Shown here in pieces: positions 1 to 6,177 of a stretch of DNA of 6,177 nucleotides; position 1 is the stretch's first letter; every line of letters begins with the position of its first letter. The stretch is from the NCBI GenBank assembly GCA_017997825.1, contig JAGOEH010000184.1, forward strand, positions 1 to 6,177, in the 5' to 3' direction. The notes beneath the pieces are model-generated. The model was not told where the DNA came from, made no database searches, and was given only the letters and a program-made list of their open reading frames with translations. A program made the position numbers and the translations under genes. This DNA comes from Candidatus Delongbacteria bacterium (GTDB taxonomy: Bacteria > JAGOEH01).

Positions 1-226
1 CTCTGTTGTGATTTTTCTTGGACAGCATAATTGCCAACCTGGTTTCCGTTTTTCAATTTTTAACCACGTAACCCTTGGAAATTCAACATGCTCTTTCTCG
101 ACTAAAAACTATTTTGGACAGCATTGAAGTTATACGAATATTCCGGACTGGGAAGCCAACTCTTATAATCTCATCAGCTTCAATGGTACACCGATAGAAA
201 GCAGGGAAATAAATTAAGCCCATAAT
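1..226. other. Stretch without a convincing gene
   Basis: Together with the terminator and the 40 bases after the stop codon, this makes the 315-base stretch at the left edge. It is more A+T-rich than the rest of the window. I found no start codon with a ribosome binding site leading into a usable frame on either strand. It contains an 11-base direct repeat and one short plus-strand stretch, 128-217, which reads as a protein-like tail ending in TAA but has a TGA just upstream. It may be the decayed end of a neighbouring gene or mobile element. Confidence 0.5.
18..124. repeat. Two copies of an 11-base direct repeat, TTGGACAGCAT
   Basis: TTGGACAGCAT occurs at 18-28 and at 114-124, 96 bases apart, each preceded by a T-rich tract. 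Insertion-sequence remains or a repeated short element are possible readings, but nothing here identifies a transposase or terminal inverted repeats. With only two short copies, coincidence cannot be excluded. Confidence 0.35.
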
Positions 227-275
227 AAAAAACGGCAGGATCTTGAGCCGCCCAGCTCGCAACCCTGCCGTTTTT
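227..275 (-). terminator. Intrinsic terminator after the T9SS-sorted protein gene, probably bidirectional
   Basis: AAAAACGGCAGG (228-239) and CCTGCCGTTTTT (264-275) form a perfect 12-base inverted repeat. On the minus strand the G+C-rich stem CGGCAGG/CCTGCCG is followed by six T (232-227), as expected for factor-independent termination 41 bases past the stop codon. The 24-base loop can fold a smaller stem, GAGC/GCTC (245-248 and 255-258). The five T on the plus strand (271-275) mean it could also stop transcripts from the left. Confidence 0.9.
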
Positions 276-315
276 CGGATTAAACCGTTAAGGGGGGATT
301 TATGAGGAAGGAATG

Positions 316-3171
316 TTACCTAATCAACATCATCTTACGGGAAATCTTACGGTGATCGCTATCAAGCCGGTAAAAATAGAGCCCGGTGGAAACCTGTTCG
401 GCATTCCATTCGACAACGTAACTGCCGGCCGGCTGGTAATCATTCACCAGTTCGGCTACCTTCTGTCCGGTAATATTGTAAATACTCAGGTTAATATGTC
501 CCGCCCGTTCCAGACTGTAACGGATCGTCGTAGTCGGGTTGAAGGGATTGGGATAATTCTGCAGCAGATTCATCGATTTATCGATCACCTGTTCACCATC
601 ATCCATTCCACTGGTTCCTCCGGATCCTGAGAAATCAGCCCATCCGGCGGTCCAGTCGGTATAGCCGAAAGCGCCCACAAAGACCGCCGTCGTATCAAAG
701 AATCCATTGGACGGAGGGACTGCTGCGCCGCTCAGTACCGGCGATCCGGTGGTCGGCATAACATCCGGGTTCGACAGATCAAAGGCCCGGTTCAACTTCA
801 CCTCGCCTGCCGTACTCAGTATCCGTCCCTGATGCGTACCGGTAAACCAGGCGCCCCAGTCTTTCACCAGTCCCGTCTTGGTGCTGTCCACACCCTTGTC
901 GCAGCCGGCAATGATGCTGTTCTTCAAAAAACAGCTATTGGAATCGGCACCCGCTCCCGTGCCCGATCCGTCCAGGTAAACCCCGGTCGGCCAGCCCACG
1001 ATCAGCGCGTTGTAAATCCGGTTGTGCGAGTTGCGCCGCAGATGCATGCCTCGTTTATAGTTGGAATTGATCGCCGAACCCGTTCCGTCCTTCGGCCCGA
1101 TCAATGTTACATTACTCCAGGTCGGCGAGGTGATCGGCTGGTTGAAAGAACCCGTACCGTCATTGTCCGACTCAAATCCGTTGGAACTGGATTGATCGGC
1201 CACCGCCGGATCCCGCAACGATACCAGGTACTGTAATTTGCCGCTATAACCAAAATCACTGTCAAAATCATCATCCCAGCCCCGATAGGCAATCAGGTAT
1301 TTACAGTTGACCGATCCTCCGAACCACTCATAGGAATCGTCTCCGCTGTAGCTGACCTGAATATGATCGATCACCGTCCGACTTCCCACTCCGCCGAAGG
1401 TCAGGCCGTTGATCTCGTTATTAGGTGAAAAGGCGATCCCGGGATATTCGATCCGGACATACTGCATCACTCCGCTGCTGTCCTGCGGATCGCTCCCGCC
1501 GTAACTGTCGCCCGGACCCTCGATCGACGCCGTTCCTCCCGGCACATTGATCGGGGCCCGCCCCAGCAGAATGATCCCGCCCCAATCCCCATAGGTCGGA
1601 GTTTGGACAGAATTCGGTTTCTTGAATTCACTGGTAAATACGATCGGGTAATTCTGCGTCCCCTGAGCGATGATCTTCCCACCGGGTTGCACGATCAGGC
1701 TGCCCTGGGAAGAGTTCTCACCATAAATCACCGTTCCCGGTAAAATTGTCAACACACCCCCGTCAACAATCCGGACAAATCCTTTTAGAATATAGGATTT
1801 ATCGGGTGTCAGGGTCATTGTTCCACTGATGGTACCTTCGATGGAAACCGGATTATTATAATCCGTACCCACCGGATATCCCATCGGATTCCAATTAGCC
1901 CATCCGGCGGTCCAGTCGGTATAGCCGAAAGCGCCCACAAAGACCGCCGTCGTGTCGAAAAATCCATTGGCCGGAGGGACCGCTGCGCCGCTCAGTACCG
2001 GCGATCCGGTGGTCGGCATAACATCCGGGTTCGACAGATCAAAGGCCCGGTTCAACTTCACCTCGCCTGCCGTACTCAGTATCCGTCCCTGATGCGTACC
2101 GGTAAACCAGGCGCCCCAGTCTTTCACCAGTCCCGTCTTGGTGCTGTCCACACCCTTGTCGCAGCCGGCAATGATGCTGTTCTTCAAAAAACAGCTATTG
2201 GAATCGGCACCCGCTCCCGTGCCCGATCCGTCCAGGTAAACCCCGGTCGGCCAGCCCACGATCAGCGCGTTGTAAATCCGGTTGTGCGAGTTGCGCCGCA
2301 GATGCATGCCTCGTTTATAGTTGGAATTGATCGCCGAACCCGTTCCGTCCTTCGGCCCGATCAATGTTACATTACTCCAGGTCGGCGAGGTGATCGGCTG
2401 GTTGAAAGAACCCGTACCGTCATTGTCCGACTCAAATCCGTTGGAACTGGATTGATCGGCCACCGCCGGATCCCGCAACGATACCAGGTACTGTAATTTG
2501 CCGCTATAACCAAAATCACTGTCAAAATCATCATCCCAGCCCCGATAGGCAATCAGGTATTTACAGTTGACCGATCCTCCGAACCACTCATAGGAATCGT
2601 CTCCGCTGTAGCTGACCTGAATATGATCGATCACCGTCCGACTTCCCACTCCGCCGAAGGTCAGGCCGTTGATCTCGTTATTAGGTGAAAAGGCGATCCC
2701 GGGATATTCGATCCGGACATACTGCATCACTCCGCTGCTGTCCTGCGGATCGCTCCCGCCGTAACTGTCGCCCGGACCCTCGATCGACGCCGTTCCTCCC
2801 GGCACATTGATCGGGGCCCGCCCCAGCAGAATGATCCCGCCCCAATCCCCATAGGTCGGGGTACGCGAGGATCCATAAACCGCAAATTCACTGGTAAAGA
2901 CGATCGGTTTTTCCGGCGTTCCCTGAGCGATAATTTTTCCTCCAGGCAATACAATCAGACTACCCTGAGAAGCATTTTCGCCTAAAATCATGGTTCCGGG
3001 TTCGATTGTCAGCGTCACTCCGCTGTCCACCCGGACAAACCCTTTCAACAAATAGGTGTTTTCAGCACTCAGCCGGGTATTGGCCGAAAGCGTGCCCTGA
3101 ATGACCACCTGAGCTTCCATGCACCAGTGCATGGCGATCATCGTTACCAGCGTTAATAAAATTCGTTTCAT
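316..3171 (-). CDS. Secreted T9SS-sorted protein with two tandem right-handed beta-helix-like units
   Basis: A 951-residue exported protein of unknown exact function. Residues 1-20 are a Sec signal peptide: MKR, a hydrophobic core, then cleavage likely after MEA and before Q21. Cys17 is preceded by MHW, which is not a lipobox. Two units follow at a 420-residue period (about 22-441 and 442-861). Each begins with a diverged part carrying YLLKGFVR or YILKGFVR, GSLIV and GGKIIAQGT...PIVFTSE, reminiscent of beta-helix rungs. Each continues with a nearly identical part (105-425 and 525-845) containing TPTYGDWGGIILLGRAPIN, YSGDDSYEWFGG, GWDDDFDSDFGYSG, GFESDNDGTGS and WSNVTLIGP. I recall similar single-unit proteins beside TonB receptors in Bacteroidota. 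Residues 867-951 are a T9SS type A sorting domain with NYPNPFNPTTTIRYSL, IYNITGQKVAEL, TGLYFYRL and a basic end KISRKMMLIR. It should be carried across the outer membrane and held at or released from the surface. The start is set by a strong ribosome binding site. A role as surface partner of the receptor encoded just upstream is inference. Confidence 0.95.
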   Translation of the reverse strand: MKRILLTLVTMIAMHWCMEAQVVIQGTLSANTRLSAENTYLLKGFVRVDSGVTLTIEPGTMILGENASQGSLIVLPGGKIIAQGTPEKPIVFTSEFAVYGSSRTPTYGDWGGIILLGRAPINVPGGTASIEGPGDSYGGSDPQDSSGVMQYVRIEYPGIAFSPNNEINGLTFGGVGSRTVIDHIQVSYSGDDSYEWFGGSVNCKYLIAYRGWDDDFDSDFGYSGKLQYLVSLRDPAVADQSSSNGFESDNDGTGSFNQPITSPTWSNVTLIGPKDGTGSAINSNYKRGMHLRRNSHNRIYNALIVGWPTGVYLDGSGTGAGADSNSCFLKNSIIAGCDKGVDSTKTGLVKDWGAWFTGTHQGRILSTAGEVKLNRAFDLSNPDVMPTTGSPVLSGAAVPPANGFFDTTAVFVGAFGYTDWTAGWANWNPMGYPVGTDYNNPVSIEGTISGTMTLTPDKSYILKGFVRIVDGGVLTILPGTVIYGENSSQGSLIVQPGGKIIAQGTQNYPIVFTSEFKKPNSVQTPTYGDWGGIILLGRAPINVPGGTASIEGPGDSYGGSDPQDSSGVMQYVRIEYPGIAFSPNNEINGLTFGGVGSRTVIDHIQVSYSGDDSYEWFGGSVNCKYLIAYRGWDDDFDSDFGYSGKLQYLVSLRDPAVADQSSSNGFESDNDGTGSFNQPITSPTWSNVTLIGPKDGTGSAINSNYKRGMHLRRNSHNRIYNALIVGWPTGVYLDGSGTGAGADSNSCFLKNSIIAGCDKGVDSTKTGLVKDWGAWFTGTHQGRILSTAGEVKLNRAFDLSNPDVMPTTGSPVLSGAAVPPSNGFFDTTAVFVGAFGYTDWTAGWADFSGSGGTSGMDDGEQVIDKSMNLLQNYPNPFNPTTTIRYSLERAGHINLSIYNITGQKVAELVNDYQPAGSYVVEWNAEQVSTGLYFYRLDSDHRKISRKMMLIR
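637..1599 (-). repeat. Second copy of 963-base intragenic direct repeat (residues 525-845)
   Basis: This stretch matches 1897-2859 at a constant offset of 1260 bases with no gaps. I found five differences, at 694, 697, 700, 711 and 721, all within 28 bases near the low-coordinate end. From 722 to 1599 the copies are identical over 878 bases. Four differences are silent; the one at 711 changes Ala in the first copy to Ser in this one (PPANG to PPSNG). Identity stops at 1600 on one side and at 636 on the other. Confidence 0.97.
1897..2859 (-). repeat. First copy of 963-base intragenic direct repeat (residues 105-425)
   Basis: Partner of the block at 637-1599, encoding the nearer-N-terminal unit. 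Beyond 2859 toward the gene start, the copies stay aligned at the same 1260-base offset but differ widely. I count 13 of 60 bases different over 2881-2940 and 19 of 60 over 2941-3000. The full coding unit is therefore about 1260 bases, of which only this portion is homogenised. Confidence 0.97.
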
Positions 3172-3176
3172 GCTAT

Positions 3177-3181
3177 CTCCT
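3177..3181 (-). promoter_or_regulatory. Shine-Dalgarno site AGGAG for the T9SS-sorted protein
   Basis: Read on the minus strand, AGGAG lies five bases (ATAGC) ahead of the ATG at 3171. This fixes the start, which also gives a complete signal peptide. Confidence 0.85.
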
Positions 3182-3198
3182 GGTTAAGGTTGGATCAA

Positions 3199-3225
3199 TT
3201 TCACCCGGAATGATCCGGGATGAAA
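3199..3225 (-). other. Bulged stem-loop in the gap between the receptor and sorted-protein genes
   Basis: TTTCACCCGG (3199-3208) pairs with CCGGG plus TGAAA (3215-3225), leaving one bulged base at 3220 and a six-base loop. It is 17 bases upstream of the ribosome binding site of the following gene. No T-run follows on the minus strand, so it does not look like a terminator. It could be a transcript stability or processing element, or chance. A smaller inverted repeat, TCCGGC/GCCGGA (3240-3245 and 3256-3261), lies beside it. I saw no promoter in this gap that I would defend. Confidence 0.4.
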
Positions 3226-3435
3226 CCCTGTATGAATCTTCCGGCGGATTCCCCGGCCGGAGCATCAATTCCATCATTTCACCGCTCATTCGAGCTCGGC
3301 CGGCGCTGTCGTTTCTTTTTACATCACATTTTCTTAAATAGCGTCATAAGTCCGCATCCGTCACAGCCCGAAAAAGCGTATCACTCCATCAACCCACCGC
3401 AGTCATTTTCAAAACCCGTCAGTGTCCTCGCCATT

Positions 3436-6177
3436 TCAATAACTATATGAGAATCCTATCGAATAGGAAGGATTGCGGCGCACCAGTTCACTGATCCGAT
3501 CACCTAACCCCGGAACTTCCTGGATATACTTCTGATTCTGTCCCAGGATATCCTTGGCATTGGCTTTGACTGAAACCCGGCTGAACAATCTCTTACTGAG
3601 CGAGATATCAATCACGTCCCGCGGTTTTTCCACTATATCCCCGGTGTCATAGGAACCGACCTTGGCAATCTTGGCTCCGACCCGATTATAGACTATCGAT
3701 ACGGCCAGTCCTTTTTCATAATCATCATAGTATAGACCGGTGTTGATGATATAGGCCGCTTGCCCTTGCAAAGCCCGGTCCTTTTTCTGGAACCCGATTT
3801 CATCTCCCAGATCGATTTTGGAGTGAATCAAACTCAAATTACTGACCATGGAAAGGTGGCGCATCACAGGACTCAGAAATGCCAGATTCTTTTTCAATTC
3901 GATTTCAAATCCATAGACTTTGGCATGATCGGCATTCTTGAAGGTCCGGGTCGGCGCGTTAGCCCCGGTCGGGATCAGGGTCTGTTCGATCGGATTCTTG
4001 AAATACTTGTAAAACAAGCTCAGCGAAATCATTTCATTACCCGAAAGAAACCATTCATACCGCAGATCGAAGTTATCGATCAAACTTCGGACCAGCTCCG
4101 TATTGCCCTGAACATTCTCATTATTGATAAAATCGTAATAACTGAAGGGAGCCATTTCGCGGAATTCCGGTCTGGCCAGGGTTCGCCCATAGGATCCCCT
4201 CAAATTGGTACTCGACGAAAGCCGATAAATCATATTCAGACTAGGCAGCAAATCCCGATAATCATGCTCGACGCGGACCGGTTCATTGGTCAAGGTTTTG
4301 GAATCCAAATTCTGCTCGGAGTGTTCATAACGCAATCCACCCGTTATCGTCAGATTATGATGAACCGTAAAATCGGTCATGGCGTAAAAGGCCCATATCA
4401 TCTGATCGGAGGTGTAACTGTCAGCCCCCTTGGTCTGCTCGACCACTTCAATGAATTTGGAATTGATATTTTGCGCGCTGAAGATGTCGGAGATCGGAAG
4501 CTGTAGAATACTGTCTTCCGTCATAAAATTTCCCCCGGGGATATTCCGGAAACCGAAGAACCGGGCACTAAAATCACGAGATTTGCTGTCACTCATCATC
4601 CCGATTCTCACCGTGGGCATAGTGGCATCCTGGAAGGGTTTCAGTTTCAAATTCAATGCTGATCCATAGTTCTCGTCTTCCAATTGACTAAAAAACCTGA
4701 AATTCAAGGATTGATCCAGCAAAAATCGGAGCGGTTCATCCGGATTGTCAATATCCCGTGAGTAGGCATAGCGTCGTGAATCCGGTTCATCCCGTTCCGA
4801 TCGACTATAATTCAGATTCCAGTTCAAATCGAGCCCTGACCGGACACGAAAATAGTGTTCGCCGATCAGCTGATGAGAACTCATGGACTGAGAAACGAAT
4901 TTCAGTGAGGTGTTGTCCCGATACTGCGAGGTATAATTGTAAAATCCGGCAAAGGATGCGGTTTCATCATCCATCGTTCGATTAAAGGTGTTCTTCAGGC
5001 TCAGTTTATGATGATCCCCGATCTTGAGACTGGTGTTCAGCAACGACCCGATCAACACCGAACGGGTGTAGGACGATGATTGGTATTGGTATTGCAGTTC
5101 ATCGGTCCCACTGGTATAAAAGGCTTTATCCGAATCTTTGTGGTGATAGGAATTGGAATAATTTAGCGAGCCCACATATCCCCAAACCATAGAGTTGAAA
5201 TCATGTTTGTTGCCGAAACTTAGTTTATAACTACCATTGAAGGGGGCCTTGTCGGAACGGGTGGCCCAGTTGTTTTTAAATGAGAGTCCGATCTGCTGTA
5301 GCTCCGCATCCGTGTAGTTTCCTCTAACCACCTTGGTATCCGTAATCAGATCAGGCAATTGACGGGTTCCGTTATCATATCCCAGCCAATCGGAGGAACT
5401 CCCCTGATAATGGGTATAGTTCCGCAGCGATACATCAGAATCGAAGCCGGCGGAAGTCGAAAAGGTCAGAATCATCTTGGAGGGAAACTCAATGGTATTG
5501 ATTTCCACCAACCCGCCGGAATAATCGGCCGGCTTGTCCGGTGTAAAGGCTTTGGTGGTTATCACCTGCTCAATCAGATCAGCCGAAAAAATATCATAGG
5601 AAAAACTCTTCTTTTCCGGATCCGTACTGGGAAGATTGGCCCCATTCAACTGAGTATTATTGTAGCGATCGCCGACACCCCGGATATACACAAACTTTCC
5701 ATCCGCCAGATTGACTCCGGTCATCCGTTTCAACACGTCCACCGCATCCGAGCTGCTGTTTTTCTTGATCAGCTCCGAACTAACCCCCTCAATAATCGTC
5801 AGTGAATTCTTCTGGAGCTTGATCATCGAGACCTCGGTATTGCTTAAGGCCTCTGCCGTCACTTCCACTTCATTAATATCGATGGCGGACGGCACCAGGC
5901 TTACCGACAACGGTACATCGCGTCCGGCCTGAACATGAATATCCTTTACCACCATTGACTGATAGGAGATATAATTGAATCGCAACTGATAGATCCCGGG
6001 AGGCAGCTTGTCCAAACGAAACCGGCCATCCAGATCGGTCGTGGTCCCCAACATCGTTCCCTCGATCATGATGTTGACTCCGATCAACTCCTCATTGGTA
6101 CTCTGATCCACTACCCGGCCCGATATGGAACCTAGTTCCCCTGCAGTGATCAGACAACCATGACATACCGCCAGTAA
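3436..6177 (-). CDS. TonB-dependent outer-membrane receptor with N-terminal carboxypeptidase-regulatory-like domain (5' end off window)
   Basis: This gene encodes an outer-membrane active transporter that imports a ligand using TonB-ExbBD energy. The frame is open to the right edge, giving 913 residues without a visible start. Counting from the edge, residues 1-12 (LLAVCHGCLITA) look like the second half of a Sec signal peptide. Residues about 16-100 are a carboxypeptidase-regulatory-like (CarboxypepD_reg) domain, with GSISGRVVD, GVNIMIEGT and GTTTDLDGRF. INEVEVTAEA (101-110) sits where Bacteroidota receptors carry a TonB box. The plug spans about 121-235, with VLKRMTGV, FVYIRGVGDRYNNTQLNGA and FTPDKPADYSGG. 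The rest is a beta barrel, including GLRYEH near 614, the conserved TLARPEFRE near 666 and KVYGFEIEL near 752. It ends in an alternating strand, SIGFSYSY; the last residue is Tyr rather than the more usual Phe. A GTG at 6111 could be taken as the start, but it falls inside the regulatory-like domain and the frame continues upstream, so it is not the start. The next gene follows after 264 bases on the same strand. The ligand is unknown. Family assignment is firm. Confidence 0.95.
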   Translation of the reverse strand, partial: LLAVCHGCLITAGELGSISGRVVDQSTNEELIGVNIMIEGTMLGTTTDLDGRFRLDKLPPGIYQLRFNYISYQSMVVKDIHVQAGRDVPLSVSLVPSAIDINEVEVTAEALSNTEVSMIKLQKNSLTIIEGVSSELIKKNSSSDAVDVLKRMTGVNLADGKFVYIRGVGDRYNNTQLNGANLPSTDPEKKSFSYDIFSADLIEQVITTKAFTPDKPADYSGGLVEINTIEFPSKMILTFSTSAGFDSDVSLRNYTHYQGSSSDWLGYDNGTRQLPDLITDTKVVRGNYTDAELQQIGLSFKNNWATRSDKAPFNGSYKLSFGNKHDFNSMVWGYVGSLNYSNSYHHKDSDKAFYTSGTDELQYQYQSSSYTRSVLIGSLLNTSLKIGDHHKLSLKNTFNRTMDDETASFAGFYNYTSQYRDNTSLKFVSQSMSSHQLIGEHYFRVRSGLDLNWNLNYSRSERDEPDSRRYAYSRDIDNPDEPLRFLLDQSLNFRFFSQLEDENYGSALNLKLKPFQDATMPTVRIGMMSDSKSRDFSARFFGFRNIPGGNFMTEDSILQLPISDIFSAQNINSKFIEVVEQTKGADSYTSDQMIWAFYAMTDFTVHHNLTITGGLRYEHSEQNLDSKTLTNEPVRVEHDYRDLLPSLNMIYRLSSSTNLRGSYGRTLARPEFREMAPFSYYDFINNENVQGNTELVRSLIDNFDLRYEWFLSGNEMISLSLFYKYFKNPIEQTLIPTGANAPTRTFKNADHAKVYGFEIELKKNLAFLSPVMRHLSMVSNLSLIHSKIDLGDEIGFQKKDRALQGQAAYIINTGLYYDDYEKGLAVSIVYNRVGAKIAKVGSYDTGDIVEKPRDVIDISLSKRLFSRVSVKANAKDILGQNQKYIQEVPGLGDRISELVRRNPSYSIGFSYSY

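Noticed and set aside
832-2496. Two identical 134-residue plus-strand open frames, 832-1236 and 2092-2496
   Set aside because: They lie antisense to the duplicated core of the sorted-protein gene. They are identical only because the DNA under them is, have no recognisable domain, and the minus-strand frame is clearly coding.
637-2859. Insertion sequence or CRISPR array as the source of the repeats
   Set aside because: The repeats are long, only two in number, lie wholly in frame within one protein and correspond to protein units; no transposase, terminal inverted repeats or spacers are present.
3112-3171. Lipoprotein signal for the sorted protein because of Cys17
   Set aside because: The residues before the Cys are Met-His-Trp, which does not fit a lipobox; cleavage after Ala20 fits signal peptidase I.
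3220-3450. A 76-residue plus-strand frame spanning the gap between the two genes
   Set aside because: No ribosome binding site that I can see, low-complexity translation, and it overlaps the end of the receptor gene.
3760-4506. A 248-residue plus-strand open frame within the receptor gene
   Set aside because: It is antisense to well-conserved barrel sequence, its translation resembles no protein family I know, and long antisense frames are common opposite this codon usage.
3436-6177. Calling the receptor SusC and the pair a glycan-utilisation locus
   Set aside because: No SusD-like lipoprotein or carbohydrate enzyme is visible, and the plug sequence resembles the general TonB receptor type with the PSTDPEKK and FTPDKPADYSGG motifs.

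Overview
The window holds two genes on the minus strand, read right to left, probably as one transcription unit. The organism looks like a member of the Fibrobacteres-Chlorobi-Bacteroidetes (FCB) superphylum or a related candidate phylum. Two things point there: a C-terminal type IX secretion (T9SS type A) sorting domain with the NYPNPFNP motif, and a TonB-dependent receptor that opens with a carboxypeptidase-regulatory-like domain. Base composition is moderate, near half G+C by eye. I cannot name a genus.

Layout from the right edge, in transcription order. (1) 6177-3436 is a TonB-dependent outer-membrane receptor. It is open at the window edge, so its first residues are missing; what remains starts inside the signal peptide and runs to a complete barrel terminus. 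(2) 3435-3172 is a 264-base gap. It has no convincing terminator, a bulged stem-loop, and a strong ribosome binding site next to the following gene. (3) 3171-316 encodes a 951-residue secreted protein: signal peptide, two tandem 420-residue right-handed beta-helix-like units, and the T9SS sorting domain. (4) 275-227 is a clear hairpin terminator. (5) 226-1 holds no convincing gene, only an 11-base direct repeat and a short protein-like stretch on the plus strand.

I infer that the receptor and the surface-sorted protein work together. The sorted protein would sit on the outer face and present or process a ligand that the receptor imports with TonB energy. There is no SusD-like gene in view, so this is not a standard SusC/SusD pair, and the ligand cannot be read from the sequence.

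The most striking feature is inside the sorted protein. The two units share 963 bases with only five differences, including 878 bases with none. The roughly 260 bases just before that block have drifted to about three bases in four identical. Old paralogous ends around a DNA-identical core point to recent gene conversion or recombination between the repeats (or, less interestingly, an assembly error). Because the period is exactly 1260 bases, recombination could remove or add a whole unit without breaking the frame.
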